Source of the DNA: Aphrocallistes beatrix
Lineage: Eukaryota > Porifera > Hexactinellida > Sceptrulophora > Aphrocallistidae
Length of the DNA: 64,000 nucleotides
Direction of reading: 5' to 3'
Assembly (NCBI GenBank): GCA_963281255.1
Contig: OY725491.1
Coordinates: 1,860,001 to 1,924,000, forward strand
Part shown: piece by piece, positions 21,987 to 32,915 of the stretch
How positions within the stretch are numbered: the stretch's first letter is position 1
Layout: each line of letters begins with the position of its first letter
Notes under the pieces: generated by a model
The model's database searches: none
Told to the model about the DNA's origin: nothing
The model's input: only the letters and a program-made list of their open reading frames with translations
Position numbers and translations under genes: made by a program

Positions 21987-23838
21987 TAATAATAATAATA
22001 ATAATATACATTTATATAGCGCAGATTCCATATTAATATGTTCAAGTGCGCTGTACAATTCAATAAAAGTAGGTGTGTGTTATGCATGTAGGTATGTATG
22101 TGTATGTATGCGTATGTATGTGTATGTATGCTTATAAGGTATGTATATGCGTTAAAATTGGTTTAAGTGGATGTGTCGTGCGCGATACGGAAAAGATGAG
22201 TTTTCAAGAGTTTTTTGAAGAGAAGAAGTGAGGGGGCATTCCGAATGCTAGGAGGCAGAAGATTCCACTCAACAGGCGCAGCTAAAGTGAATGCACGATC
22301 ACCCAGAGTTTTGGAAGATTTGATAGTAGGATGCTCAAGGAGGATGGCGTTGGATGATCGTAGAGTACGATTGGATGACTTAACCTGTATGAGCTGGATG
22401 ATATAGTCCGGAGCAAGAGAATGGATGGCTTTGTAAGTTATGAGGAGGATTTTGAAGAGGATACGATGTTTAACAGGCAGCCAGTGGAGGTTAATAAGAA
22501 GAGGAGATGACGAAAAGGTACGAGATACATTGTAGATAAGCCTGGCTCTGCACTGTTCTGGACTCGCTGGAGTCGAGCTAAGAGGGATGAGGGGCAACCA
22601 TACAAGAGACTGTTACAATAATCAAGACGAGATGTGATAAGAGAATTAACAAGAGTTTCACAGACTTCCCTAGAGAGATACTTTCTAATACGCCGGATGT
22701 TATAGATGTAGTAGAAGCAGGAGGAGGCAACTTTGCTGACCTGAGTAGACATTGAGAGGGTATTGTCGAGCCAAGTTCCAAGATTCCGTACTTCTTTGGA
22801 AGAAGAGATTCTCGACTCACCAACAGAGATGCTATCAGTTTGAACCTTAGATAGTTGTTGACGAGTCCCTATTATAAGGAACTCAGTCTTGGTGTCATTG
22901 ATAAGCAACTTGTTGGTGAGGAGCCAGGAACGGATCGCGGAGATGCAATATTGGATGGCGGAGAAAGCAGATTCTTCAGAAGAGATGGAACCGGGTTTAA
23001 AAGAAAGATAGACCTGAGTATCGTCGGCATAGCAGTGCATGTCGGGGAGGTGGGACCTAATGAGGTCGAATAGAGGACTAGTATAGAGGTTAAAGAGAAG
23101 CGGACCGAGACAAGAACCCTGAGGAACTCCGTGTTGGACCGGGATATTCGAGGAACTAGAACCCTTAATCGAGATGAATTGAGTCCTACCAGAGAGGTAA
23201 GATTCAAACCAAGACAGAGAAGAGCCGCAAATGCCGAAATGAGACTGGAGACGGTTGAGTAAGATGGTATGGTCGACGGTGTCGAAGGCTGAACTAAGAT
23301 CAAGAAGAACCAGAAGGGATACGTGTTGGCGATTCATGCTGAGGAGGATGTCGTTTGTGACCTTCAGGAGCGCAGTCTCCGTACTGTGGTGTCTACGATA
23401 GGCAGACTGCGTCCCGGGGAAGAGATGATGTAATGTAAGATGATTCACGACCTGGATGGAAGCGGCCCTCTCAGTGATCTTAGAAATGAAAGAAAGATTG
23501 CTAAGTGGACGATAGTTAGAGAAGATGGGATCAAGATTTGGTCTTTTAAGTTTGGGTAAGATGATGGCGCGCTTCCAGGGAGAAGGAAAATGACCAGTGG
23601 AGAGGGAACCATTTACGATTTTCGTAAGGATGGGCGCTAGGATGGGTAGAGATGATTTGACCAAGGATGCTGGGATAGGATCGAGGATGCAAGATTTATT
23701 AGGAGCAGAGGAAACAAGGGAAACAATTTCTTCCTCAGATAATTCTTTGAATTGGTGGAAAGTATGTTGGAATTCGATGTTTGAATTATCTGAGGGGGTA
23801 ACGGAAGTCGACGATGCACATCAAGTAGTTACGTAGTT
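21987..23838 (-). mobile_element. 5'-truncated LINE of the CR1/L2 (Jockey-superfamily) kind
   Basis: On the minus strand the coding part runs from about 23830 to 22163. It shows the reverse transcriptase with AYRRHHSTETALL, DLSSAFDTVDH, GVPQGSCLGPLLF and the catalytic YADDTQ, then the C-terminal block LHWLPVKHRI...GDRAFTLAAPVEWN...FKKLLKTHLF. One frameshift near 22570 separates the two. The endonuclease is missing, as expected from 5' truncation at about 23838. The 3' tail passes through CATACATA-type simple repeats and AGCGCTATATAAATG-like sequence to an (ATT)n end at about 21987, a common tail for this group. It is not active as it stands. Confidence 0.9.
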
Positions 23839-24349
23839 ATTGTATCGTATTTAGTTAGTATTTCTGTATTCAATAGTGAAACCATAGCCTACTCTACGTA
23901 TATATAGAGTAGGCTATTGTGAAACATAATCTTGTCCTTCTTGATTTACTCGCCATGCTAACACTATGATCAAATATTGATAAAGTAACAATACTACGAA
24001 AGGAGTGAGAAGAAAGTCACTATTCCATAACAGTGTGCATAGAACTCAACACACACTGTTATGGAATAGTAGCAAATATGTTCAAAACAGGTCACTCATT
24101 TAAGTGACCTGGTTGAATAAGTTCCAAATGATTAAATAATGTAACTCAAAAATATATTTGTTGCAACCTAATATAATGATCTGATTAAAAAATAAATTTT
24201 CATATTCTATCTCTCTCGTACATACAGCTGAGATTAATACTATTGTGATACATTCATGATTCATTTTGCAAAATATATTCGAAATTCTCAAATTTGTTGA
24301 AAATTCGAAAAAGCAATAAAAAAGTAGCATATTCTTTCTCAAAATCTGA
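23839..24349. other. Intergenic with two hairpins
   Basis: A hairpin at 23882-23925 has arms ATAGCCTACTCTA/TAGAGTAGGCTAT, the same word as the ends of the foldback elements at 37089 and 55853. A second hairpin at 24019-24071 has arms ACTATTCCATAACAGTGTG and inverse. No gene is seen. Confidence 0.5.
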
Positions 24350-24365
24350 CAGCTTATACTTATAC

Positions 24366-24809
24366 TTATTTGAATGAAATTTCCATTTTGTAAGGTTGAA
24401 CTGGTTTCAACTGATCCAAATTTTGGTTCAAACTTTGCTCCATAAGGAGTGTTTCAAATCTATCCCTGCCATAATATGCAAGCATGAAGTCAAAGCTAAG
24501 CGAAAAGAAGGGTTCTGGATTTCTGTTGAATCTGTCCTGTTGATTCGATCTAGTAGGATTGGATGATGGAGCTAGTCCAGGATTCTGGGCGTACTGTTGT
24601 TGTGTAGGAGGAGAAAGTTCCTGTTGAGCAGGGTACGGTTGCTGAGTAAGGGGCAAAGGTGTCACATTTTGATTGGTGTAGATATGAGGAGGATATGCTC
24701 CTGGTTCTTCAGGAAGGTCTGCAGTGGTGTTAGAGGGTTAGACATTTGGGGTATCAACGGGAGGGCAAGAAGAAGTAGCATCAGGATAAGTGGAGCGTGT
24801 TTCAGACAT
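24366..24809 (-). pseudogene. CD225/dispanin copy 1, truncated
   Basis: The N-terminal half matches the intact neighbours (ATG at 24809; MSETRSTYPDATSS..., LPEEPGAYPPHIY, QQELSPPTQQQ). An in-frame stop lies about 24 codons in. After NPTRSNQQDRFNRN the sequence jumps into what is, in the other copies, distal flanking repeat, so the whole two-segment membrane domain has been lost by an internal deletion. The remaining open frame from the next Met has no CD225 domain. This looks like a dead copy. Confidence 0.85.
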
Positions 24810-25568
24810 TTAATTTTATCTTTGATTAGAAATAAACTGTATGAGGCAAACTTAAAAATATTACAAAAATTGGAGGCATTTATCCTAAAAATTAAGAATA
24901 TTGGAGATAGAGCGTATATTCTGTTTTCAATTGACGCAAAACTTTGATCCATTATTAGCGTATGTCCTGATAAGAAGAACTCTATCTACAAGTAATTAGA
25001 TTCATTGCAAACTACCTGAAAGCTTATGTCATTAGTACATACGAGTAGAGTAGCATACATTGTGTAAGCTCATCTTACAGTCTATTGTGCATATGTATTT
25101 ACAAGCATAATTATAAGATGTGTTGTAGATGAAGTTGCAACTTGATTAGCAAAAAAACTTTATTTTCAACCGAATGGTTAGAAAAGTCAAGGCTAACTCT
25201 ATCTTCCAAATATTATTATAGTACAAGTACGTAATCCAAATTCAACTGAAGTTGAAAGCAGTAGAGTGTGTTGATTAGTTGATACTAGATGACATGGGCT
25301 CACAACATAGCAAATCTACAAAACATTTTATAATTATGCTTGCAAATACATACGCACAATAGACTGTAAGATGAGCTTACACAATGTATGCTACTCTACT
25401 CGTATGTACTAATGACATAAGCTTTCAGGTAGTTTGCAATTATCTAATTACTTGTAGATAGAGTTCTTCTTATCAGGACATACGCTAATAATGGAACAAA
25501 GTTTTGCGTCAATTAATGAATCATTGAAAGCAGAATATACGCTCTATCTCCAATATTCTTAATTTTAG

Positions 25569-25576
25569 TATAAATA
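25569..25576 (+). promoter_or_regulatory. TATA-like box of dispanin copy 2
   Basis: TATAAATA in the context TTTTAGTATAAATACCTCC lies 84 bp before the ATG. The same box is present before copy 3 (28521-28527), while copy 1 has a changed version. Confidence 0.5.
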
Positions 25577-25652
25577 CCTCCAATCTTTGTAATATTTTTA
25601 TAAACACTAAAGTTTGACTCATACAGTTTATTCAAATCAAAAGTAAGATTAA

Positions 25653-26234
25653 ATGTCTGAAACACCCTCAACTTATCCTGATACTACTTCTTCTTGCCCT
25701 CCCGTTGATACCCCAAATGTCCAACCCTCTAACACCATTGCAGAACTTCCTGAAGAACCAGGAGCATATCCTCCTCATATCTACACCAATCAAAATGTGA
25801 CACCTTTGCCCCTTACTCAGCAATCGTACCCTGCTCAACAGGAACTTTCCCCTCCTACACAACAACAATCCTCCCAGAATCCTCGACTAGCTCCATCATC
25901 CAATCCTACTAGATCGAATCAACAGGACAGATTCAATAGAAATCGAGGACAGGGGCGCGGCACTTCTAAATTTTCCACTAATCCCATGTATTTCAAGGTT
26001 ATCATCATTTTTACATCTATCTCTATGTTATTTTCATTTCCCATTGGTGCATGTGCCACCTGTGTGGCAATATACGCCCAGAAACAATTTAATAACAGAA
26101 ACTACAATTCAGCACTGACACTCAGCTGGATCGCTGCTGGTCTCGGAATAGCTTCTATCATTTTAAGCATAGTTGCAATAGTGGTAGTTGGTTTGATTTA
26201 TTCCGGAAGTCTCAGGGTCCGTATCGTAGTTTAA
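25653..26234 (+). CDS. CD225/dispanin (IFITM-related) membrane protein, copy 2
   Basis: The 193-residue single-exon protein has a proline/glutamine-rich cytosolic N-terminus of about 110 residues (PPVDTPN, YPPHIY, QQELSPPTQQQ) followed by two hydrophobic segments at about 117-142 and 160-187. Between them the CD225 pattern is visible: FPIGACATCVAIYAQKQFNN, then NSALTLSWIAAGLGIASIIL. This domain arrangement is shared with SynDIG/PRRT-type dispanins; IFITM members restrict virus entry, while others regulate vesicle or receptor traffic. The role here is unknown. The start is the first ATG, conserved in all three copies. A basic patch (NRNRGQGRGTSK) precedes the first membrane segment. This is the best-preserved copy. 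Confidence 0.85.
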   Translation: MSETPSTYPDTTSSCPPVDTPNVQPSNTIAELPEEPGAYPPHIYTNQNVTPLPLTQQSYPAQQELSPPTQQQSSQNPRLAPSSNPTRSNQQDRFNRNRGQGRGTSKFSTNPMYFKVIIIFTSISMLFSFPIGACATCVAIYAQKQFNNRNYNSALTLSWIAAGLGIASIILSIVAIVVVGLIYSGSLRVRIVV

Positions 26235-26705
26235 GGCACATGATAAGTTGTTTGTTGGCCATATGTCTGTTTTCTTCAATTACTATTGGTTAGATCATAA
26301 TTATGTATGTTGAGTCAATTTTTACTTTATTCTATATCAAATGATATGTTTATGTATTTTATCTAGCATTAGTGTTTTTTAGAAAAATAATTTTGGATTG
26401 ATAATGTTTGTACAATTATGATATTAATTAATTAAATTTATGTTGACATCTTAGATTATTAATTTCAATATACATTACAAGTAATAACATAAATATGATA
26501 ATGGATAGTAAAAGTCACTGTCACACACAGCAAGGATATATATAGAGCTCAACCTTCTATTTGCTTAGCTATGACGTCATGCTTGTATCCTATGGAAGGG
26601 CTATGGCCGCTAGATTTGAAGAGGTTCTTATGGCGTAAAGTTTGGGCGAAAAAAATGGATCGGTTGAAACCAGTCCAACCTTACAAAATGGTATCTTCTT
26701 TCATA

Positions 26706-27383
26706 CAAGTGCGCAGCGCACTTGTGTAGAGCGGCTAGCGGACACTTCTTGTTCCCAGAGTCGCCCTGTGGGCGCCTGGAGAAAGTAAAAATTGCTAAAT
26801 TGACTACATCCACCAATCCATTTCGAAATTTTGCGTGAAAAAATGAGGTGCGTGAAACAATGACACCCTCTCATAATAATATATTTGTCATACTCATTGA
26901 CGTAATTTGTATCAATGTACATCAGTGGAGATTAATTCATTGACCAAAGTTCCTCAGCGTTAAAGTGTCGATTAAGCCTTTAGAGATTCTAATTTCGCAT
27001 CGAATTGTTTATAATCATATCAATAGTTAATACGTGTTTGTATATTAGTTTATGTTTACCCTACTTATAACTACATAAAAGTGAGTTAGTTCTATTTCCC
27101 CCACTCCCACTTTTCCATCTTGCCCTCTCTCCCCCTCCTCGACTAGATTTCAGCAGTGACCTGGGCTGGGTTTAATAGGAGTGTAGATTCCGAAATTATA
27201 TATACACTTTTTTTGTGTATATATATATATATATATAGGTACTTGTATGAGCAAAATTTCGAAATGGATTGGTGGAAGTAGTCAGTATTAGCAATTTTAC
27301 TATCTCCAGCCGCCCGCAGGACGACTCTGAGAACAAGAATTAAGAAGTGTCCGCTAGCCGCTCTACACAAGTGCGCGCACTTG
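26706..27383. repeat. Pair of inverted GC-hairpin modules at a palindrome centre
   Basis: A plus-orientation module at 26706-26780 (CAAGTGCGCAGCGCACTTG, CTAGCGGACACTTC, GTGGGCGCCTGG) faces a minus copy at 27306-27383. Inside them, 26781-26850 and 27245-27305 are also inverted (TCCAATCCATTTCGAAATTT). The true centre, 26850-27240, is AT-rich with a TA tract at 27218-27236. CRE palindromes lie just outside at 26572-26579 and 27508-27515. Confidence 0.75.
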
Positions 27384-27850
27384 TATGAAAGAAGATACCA
27401 TTTTGTAAGGTTGGACTGGTTTCAACCGATCCATTTTTTGCCCAAACTTTGCGCCATAAGAACCTCTTCAAATCTAGCGGCCATAGCCTTTCCATAGGAT
27501 GCAAGCATGACGTCATAGCTAAGCAAATAGAAGGTTGAGCTCTATATATGTCCTTGCTGTGTGTGACAGTGACTTTTACTAATTCATTATCACATTTATG
27601 TTATTACTTGTAATGTACATTGAAATTAATGATCTAAGATGTCAACATAAATTTAATTAATTAATATCATAATTGTACAAACATTATCAATCCAAAATTA
27701 TTTTTCTAAAAAAACACTAATGCTAGAGAAAATACATAAGCCTATAAAGTAAATTGACTCAACATACATACTTATGATCTAACCAATAGAGCAAAATATT
27801 TTTAATTGAAGAAAACAAACAGATGGCCAACAAACAACTTATCATGTGCC

Positions 27851-28444
27851 TTAGACTATGATACGGACCCTGAGACTCCCGGAATAAAACAAACCAACTA
27901 CCACTATTGCAACTATGCTTAAAATGATAGAAGCTATTCCGAGACCAGCAGCGATCCAGCTGAGTGCCAGTGCTGAATTGTATTTCCCGTTATTAAATTG
28001 TTTCGCGGCGTATACTGCCACACAGGTGGCACATACACCAATGGGAAATAAAAATAACATAGAGATAGATGCAAAAATGATGATAGCCTTGAAATACATG
28101 GGATTAGTGGAATATTTAGAAGTGCCGCTCCTCTGTCCTCGATTTCTATTGAATCTACTAGATCGAATCAACAGGACATTCGATCTAGTAGGATTGGATG
28201 ATGGAGCTAGTCGAGGATTCTGGGCGGACTGTTGTTGTGTAGGAGGGGAAAGTTCCTGTTGAGCAGGGTACGGTTGCTGAGTAAGGGGCAGAGGTGTCAC
28301 ATTTTGACTGGTGTAGATATGAGGAGGATATGCTCCTGGTTCTTCAGGGAGGTCTGCAGTGGTGTTAGAGGGTTGGACATTTGGGGTATCAACGGGAGGG
28401 TAAGGGGAAGTAGTATCAGGAGAAGTTGAGGGTGTTTCAGACAT
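27851..28444 (-). CDS. CD225/dispanin (IFITM-related) membrane protein, copy 3
   Basis: The 197-residue single-exon protein is closely similar to copy 2 across the proline-rich N-terminus and both hydrophobic segments (FPIGVCATCVAVYAAKQFNN, SALALSWIAAGLGIASIIL). The main difference is NPTRSNVLLIRSSRFNRN in place of NPTRSNQQDRFNRN. This arises from an inverted 9-bp segment between 14-bp arms (28155-28191) that keeps the frame. The frame is intact, so it may be functional. It faces copy 2 tail to tail, and a TATA-like box lies 77 bp upstream of its start. Confidence 0.85.
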   Translation of the reverse strand: MSETPSTSPDTTSPYPPVDTPNVQPSNTTADLPEEPGAYPPHIYTSQNVTPLPLTQQPYPAQQELSPPTQQQSAQNPRLAPSSNPTRSNVLLIRSSRFNRNRGQRSGTSKYSTNPMYFKAIIIFASISMLFLFPIGVCATCVAVYAAKQFNNGKYNSALALSWIAAGLGIASIILSIVAIVVVGLFYSGSLRVRIIV

Positions 28445-28520
28445 TTAATCTTACCTTTGATTTGAATAAACTGTATGAGTCAAACTTAATGTTTATAAAA
28501 ATATTACGAAGATTGGAGGC

Positions 28521-28527
28521 ATTTATA
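28521..28527 (-). promoter_or_regulatory. TATA-like box of dispanin copy 3
   Basis: On the minus strand, TATAAAT in the context TTTTAGTATAAATGCC, 77 bp before the ATG, in the same place as before copy 2. Confidence 0.5.
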
Positions 28528-28640
28528 CTAAAAATTAATAATATTGGAGATAGAGTGTATATTCTGCTTTCAATGATTCATTAATTGACGCAAAATTTTC
28601 ATCCATTATTAGCATATGCCCTGACAAGAAAAGCTCTGTC

Positions 28641-29446
28641 AACAAGTTATTGGATTCGATTGCAAAGTAACTACCTGAAAGCTTATGTCATACGTATGTA
28701 GTCGTAGTAGTGGTAGTAGTAGTGAGTAGTAGTAGTATTAGGAGGAGTAGACATTGTAATTTCTCTCATTTGACAGCCTACGCGCGTATACAGCACATTA
28801 TATAATGTGTTGTTGTGCTGTAAGCCTATGTCATCGAGATCTAAAAACTCTGGTGCTTTCACTTATTCTTTAGTTGAATTTAGACTACTTGCTATACTAT
28901 TTGTAAGATACAGTGTTAGCTTCACTATCTCCATCAAAAAGAGAGGTGAATTTGGTGAAATCTCGCGATATGTGACATAGGATAGCAAGTGTTGAAATGT
29001 GAATTTTTGTAGAGAATAATTAGTTGAAAACTTATAATGCGAGAAATTTGATGAGAATAAAACGAATTTGGAGCCTAATTTAGTGTATCTGTGACAAATT
29101 AAAAGTCTTTACTTTATAAATTGATTAAGCATATTATTATAACTATTTACATGGCAAGAATTGGAGTGCGCGGATACTTTTAGCAGGGGAGTGTGTATAC
29201 TATAGCTATGGATATGCTGTAGTTCGATTTCTATCTTTCTAGCTGGGTCACTAACACTAAGTGATTGTAACGATCATCATTCATCCGGCATTTAGTTTAT
29301 TAAATCAAAACATTTCTCGCACAAGAAAGTATAACTAATTGGTTTTGGTGTTTTGGTAATACATAGTATTTCTTATTTTCCCAAAACATATATAAGCGCG
29401 GCTGGCGAACGATTTAACAACCTCAGCGTTGTATGCAGTCAGGGAG
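28641..29446. other. Intergenic, short GTA/GTAGTA repeats
   Basis: It contains an imperfect TAGTAG trinucleotide tract at 28697-28745. Upstream sequence of dispanin copy 3 fades out near 28.82 kb. No gene is seen. Confidence 0.4.
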
Positions 29447-29581
29447 CAGGGGTTTATCTAGGTGCTCAACCGGCACTTATAAGTGCCAGTCTGGTATCAT
29501 CCGAGGAGCCAAGGTGCTTACAGTGTGATTCGATTTTGGTGTTGGGTTGCCTCACCCCTGGAATTACAAGATAAACCCCTG
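29447..29581. mobile_element. Small hAT-like MITE (CAGGGGTTTATCT ends)
   Basis: Perfect 13-bp inverted ends CAGGGGTTTATCT enclose 135 bp of relatively GC-rich sequence. No exact 8-bp duplication is visible at its flanks, so an old insertion is likely. Confidence 0.6.
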
Positions 29582-30429
29582 TTTGGGTGCCATGTAACTT
29601 TAATCACCTTGAAAAAAGTGTCGGACTGGGAAAAATAAATTTGAGGAGGCGTGATATAGAGTCGTGCTCGAAATTTTCTATGGGGATTTTGAATTGGAAA
29701 AATGCAATGTCATTGTGGGATGGGGAGGAGTGATATATACTAACTATCAGAATAGAAGAAAGCCCCATACTAGATTATGCCATATAACAAGTTTGACCAT
29801 GATTGATACAGAATTGACTGAGAAATTATGCCGTAAGTTGTGCTCACATCTCGCTGCTACTTCACACTCGTCGTGAGGGGGTGGGTGATTGTCATTTATT
29901 ATTTGGTAGAATGAATGGGAGAATGAAAGTGGGGATTCAATAAATTCATTCAAAGAAATATCAGCGACGAAAGATCCGGCGTCGAAACATCCGTTTACCT
30001 CGATTATAATAGTAAGACATACGTATTGAAGGATACCCGTCGACTCATCTACAAAATTACTGGTTTCAAATTGTGAAAAAATGCCTTTTAAGGTAGTTAT
30101 TATGACCCTTCAAAATCAAAAGTTACCCCAAAACTGGGATTTTGGGATTTTGAAGCATTATAAAAGCATTTTCCTCAAATCGAAACCAGTCATTTTGTAA
30201 AGGAGACGACGGGGCGTCATTTTGAGCTGGGATTTTTTTGATATAATGAATACTTTTTGAGTTATGCTGCCATCAAGGATTCGAGGTTGGGAATTTTGTA
30301 AATTTGAGTTCAAGGTTATTGTGCTAAGCAGGCATTTTAGGTTAAAAAAGCATCCAAGGGATGTTTGGTTGGGTTTTTGGTGGTTAACTGGAAATTTCAA
30401 CTTCATTCCCGTCCGATAGTAACGGATAG
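29582..30429. other. Region upstream of Hsp70
   Basis: No gene is seen. A two-unit heat-shock-element-like inverted pair, GAAATTTC, occurs at 30391-30398, but a third unit is lacking, so I do not call it a promoter element. TTTTGGGATTTTGAAGC-type short repeats occur near 30130. Confidence 0.3.
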
Positions 30430-30552
30430 TTGACATTTTTTTCAATTTTTAACTTTGATATCTATGCAGTAATTCCGTTTAAAGGACTTAGCAATTTGAA
30501 TCAAATTCATTTATTTCAATTTCAGCACAACTTTTCATATCAACTTACAAAC

Positions 30553-32367
30553 ATGTCAGCTGTCGGGATTGATCTTGGTACCACTTATTCTTGTGTGGGA
30601 GTAGTCCAACACGGAAAAGTGAAAATAATCGCGAACGACCAAGGGAACCTCACCACTCCTAGCTGCGTGGCATTCAACGACACAGAGCGAGTGATTGGAA
30701 ATGCAGCTAGGAACCAAGTCACCAGGAATCCTTCAAATACTATTTTCGATGCCAAGCGCTTGATTGGGCGTAGCTACAATGATCCTGTCGTACAGTCCGA
30801 CATGAAGCATTGGCCCTTCACCATCATCAACGAAAAAGGGCGGCCCAAGATCCAAGTGGAGTACAGAGGCGTGAAGAAGAATTTCTACGCAGAGGAGATC
30901 TCCAGCATGGTCCTGCTAAAAATGAAGCAGGCTGCGGAAGTGCATCTTGGCAAGACTGTCTCGGATGCAGTTATTACTGTTCCCTCCTGCTTTAGCAATG
31001 CACAGCGACAAGCTACAAAGGACGCCGCTACTATTTCGGGACTAAACGTGCTGAGGATCATCAACGAATCCACCGCAGCCGCTATCGCCTACGGCCTGGA
31101 AAGGATGACCAAGGAGGAAAGAAACGTACTCATCTTCGACCTAGGCGGCGGAACTTTCAACGTTTCGATTGTCAAAATTGATGAAGGAATCTTTGAAGTG
31201 ATGAGCACAGCTGGAGACAGCCACTTGGGAGGAGAAGACTTCGACAATCGGATGGTGGAGCATTTCGTTGCTGAGTTTAAGCGCAAGAACAAGAAGGATC
31301 TCTCCATGAACAAGCGCGCCCTATGTCGGCTTAGGATGGCTTGTGAACGTTCTAAGCACACACTCTCCCTCAGCCATCAGGCCAACATTGAGCTTGACTC
31401 CCTTTTCGATGGGATTGACTTCTACACTAGCATCACACGCAAGCGCTTTGAGGAGATAAACCAGGATTTATTCAGGTTGACATTGGATCCGGTGGGGAAG
31501 GCTTTAAGGGACGCCTCGTTACGCAAAGAAGATATCCATGACATCGTATTGGTAGGAGGCTCCACTCGCATACCTGAGATCCAAAAACTGCTCCAGTACT
31601 TCTTCAACGGGAAAGAACTGAACCGATGCATCAATCCTGACGAGGCAGTGGCCTACGGTGCGGCGATCCAAGCGGCCATCTTGAATGGGGACACAACTAA
31701 ACTGGTGCAGGACTTGCTTCTCATTGACGTCCTCTCAATGTCCATCGGTATCGAGACTACAGGGGGCGTCATGACGAACCTTATCAAGCGTAACACCACC
31801 CTCCCCACAAAAATGCAGAACACATTCACTACCGACTCAGATAACCAGCCAGGTATCAGCATCAAAGTGTTTGAGGGGGAGCGAGCGATGACCAGCGACA
31901 ATATACTAGTCGGGAAATTCGATATGTATGTTCTTCCCGCACCTAAGGGCGTGCCGCAGATCGAAGTGACCTTCGACGTGGATGTGAACGGAATCATGAA
32001 GGTCTGGGCAGTGGACAGGAGTACCAATAAGATGGAGAAGATCACGATCAAGAATGAGGAAAACCGATTCTCTGAGGCTGAGATTCAGCGAATGATTGAC
32101 GAGGCTGAGAAGTTCAAACGTGAAGATGACAAACAGCGAGAACGTATCCAAGCCAAGAATGCTCTCGAGAGCTTCGCCTTCCAAATGTTAGATAAAGCGA
32201 AAGAAACACTTACCTGGCTCGACTCCAACCAGACCGCGACCAAGGAGGAGTTTGAGTTTCATCAGAAAGAATTGGCGAACGAATGCCTGAAGTTGCACCG
32301 GTCCAGCGGCGTTGTTGGTGAGGAGGGAGTGCCTGGTGGGTGGACGGATGGGAGGAATGCCTCCTAG
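30553..32367 (+). CDS. Hsp70-family chaperone, divergent and intronless
   Basis: Hsp70s are cytosolic ATP-driven chaperones. The start [17 protein letters not shown] is canonical, so the 41 codons open upstream are ignored. The nucleotide-binding domain keeps DAKRLIGR (catalytic Lys) and DLGGGT. It has Ser for Pro in [13 protein letters not shown] and Asn for Asp in GGGTFNVS, two near-invariant positions linked in the family to allosteric relay and ion binding. The substrate domain is recognisable, but about 21 residues of the lid are missing between ESFAFQM and LDKAKETL. It ends at 604 residues without EEVD. A vestigial GGMPPSMPG and IEEVN lie downstream in other reading frames (to 32417). 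Lack of introns fits inducible Hsp70s or a retrocopy. I favour a decaying or specialised paralogue. Confidence 0.88.
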   Translation: MSAVGIDLGTTYSCVGVVQHGKVKIIANDQGNLTTPSCVAFNDTERVIGNAARNQVTRNPSNTIFDAKRLIGRSYNDPVVQSDMKHWPFTIINEKGRPKIQVEYRGVKKNFYAEEISSMVLLKMKQAAEVHLGKTVSDAVITVPSCFSNAQRQATKDAATISGLNVLRIINESTAAAIAYGLERMTKEERNVLIFDLGGGTFNVSIVKIDEGIFEVMSTAGDSHLGGEDFDNRMVEHFVAEFKRKNKKDLSMNKRALCRLRMACERSKHTLSLSHQANIELDSLFDGIDFYTSITRKRFEEINQDLFRLTLDPVGKALRDASLRKEDIHDIVLVGGSTRIPEIQKLLQYFFNGKELNRCINPDEAVAYGAAIQAAILNGDTTKLVQDLLLIDVLSMSIGIETTGGVMTNLIKRNTTLPTKMQNTFTTDSDNQPGISIKVFEGERAMTSDNILVGKFDMYVLPAPKGVPQIEVTFDVDVNGIMKVWAVDRSTNKMEKITIKNEENRFSEAEIQRMIDEAEKFKREDDKQRERIQAKNALESFAFQMLDKAKETLTWLDSNQTATKEEFEFHQKELANECLKLHRSSGVVGEEGVPGGWTDGRNAS

Positions 32368-32554
32368 CATGCCTGGAAGTGCTGGACAGGAGTAATGTCA
32401 TTGAGGAAGTGAACTAGACGCTTATGCACAGTTCTCTAGCAGCAGTACCTTAACTTTTTAAATTAATTCCCCTCTTTGCAAATATATATATATATATATA
32501 TATATTTGTATTCTCCCATTTTTATTAAAACATAATATATAGTATAGTACAGGA

Positions 32555-32915
32555 CAGGCTTGGACCGGGTCACGAATAGACCGGGTCACTATTTTCAATA
32601 AATTTCCGGGTCAGAACCGGGTCACTGATTTTGACTTGACCCGGTTTATATCCTTATAGATAATTAGATTTTATCGGTTTGTAAAGTCGTAAATATTCAG
32701 TCAATATTAGTTAGGCGTTTCATTTTCATGAATCACTAGTATTTCTACTGAAACTTGTTCACTTAAATATAGTAAATATCATATATCGAAATAATTTTCT
32801 ATATTCATGCGATATCAAATCGCATGAATATAGAAAATTAATGTTTCCTGGAAAACCGGGTCAAATAACCAAACCGGGTCACCGGGTCAGGAAATCTTGA
32901 CCCGGTCCAAGCCTG
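32555..32915. mobile_element. hAT-like MITE (CAGGCTTGGACCGGG ends)
   Basis: Perfect inverted ends CAGGCTTGGACCGGGTCA enclose 361 bp. The exact 8-bp duplication GTACAGGA lies at 32547-32554 and 32916-32923. Many GACCCGG words cluster in the subterminal parts, and there is an internal hairpin (CATGCGATATC region at 32806-32830). Confidence 0.9.

Larger units (their letters stand above)
24350..28640. repeat. Inverted triplet: two adjoining palindromes carrying CD225 genes
   Basis: Palindrome 1 is centred near 25.2 kb: about 24555-25125 is the inverse of 25315-25925 (shared word TAGAGTTCTTCTTATCAGGA upstream of both genes). Palindrome 2 is centred near 27.04 kb: about 25480-26850 is the inverse of 27245-28620. 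The three gene copies therefore run minus, plus, minus. The inner ends of palindrome 2 carry GC-hairpin modules and CRE sites. Confidence 0.85.

Noticed and set aside
30391-30398. Heat-shock element before Hsp70
   Set aside because: Only two inverted units (GAAATTTC) and no third; such a word is expected often in AT-rich DNA.
30430-30552. 41-codon N-terminal extension of Hsp70
   Set aside because: The family start [13 protein letters not shown] is at 30553, and the extension has no resemblance to any targeting signal.
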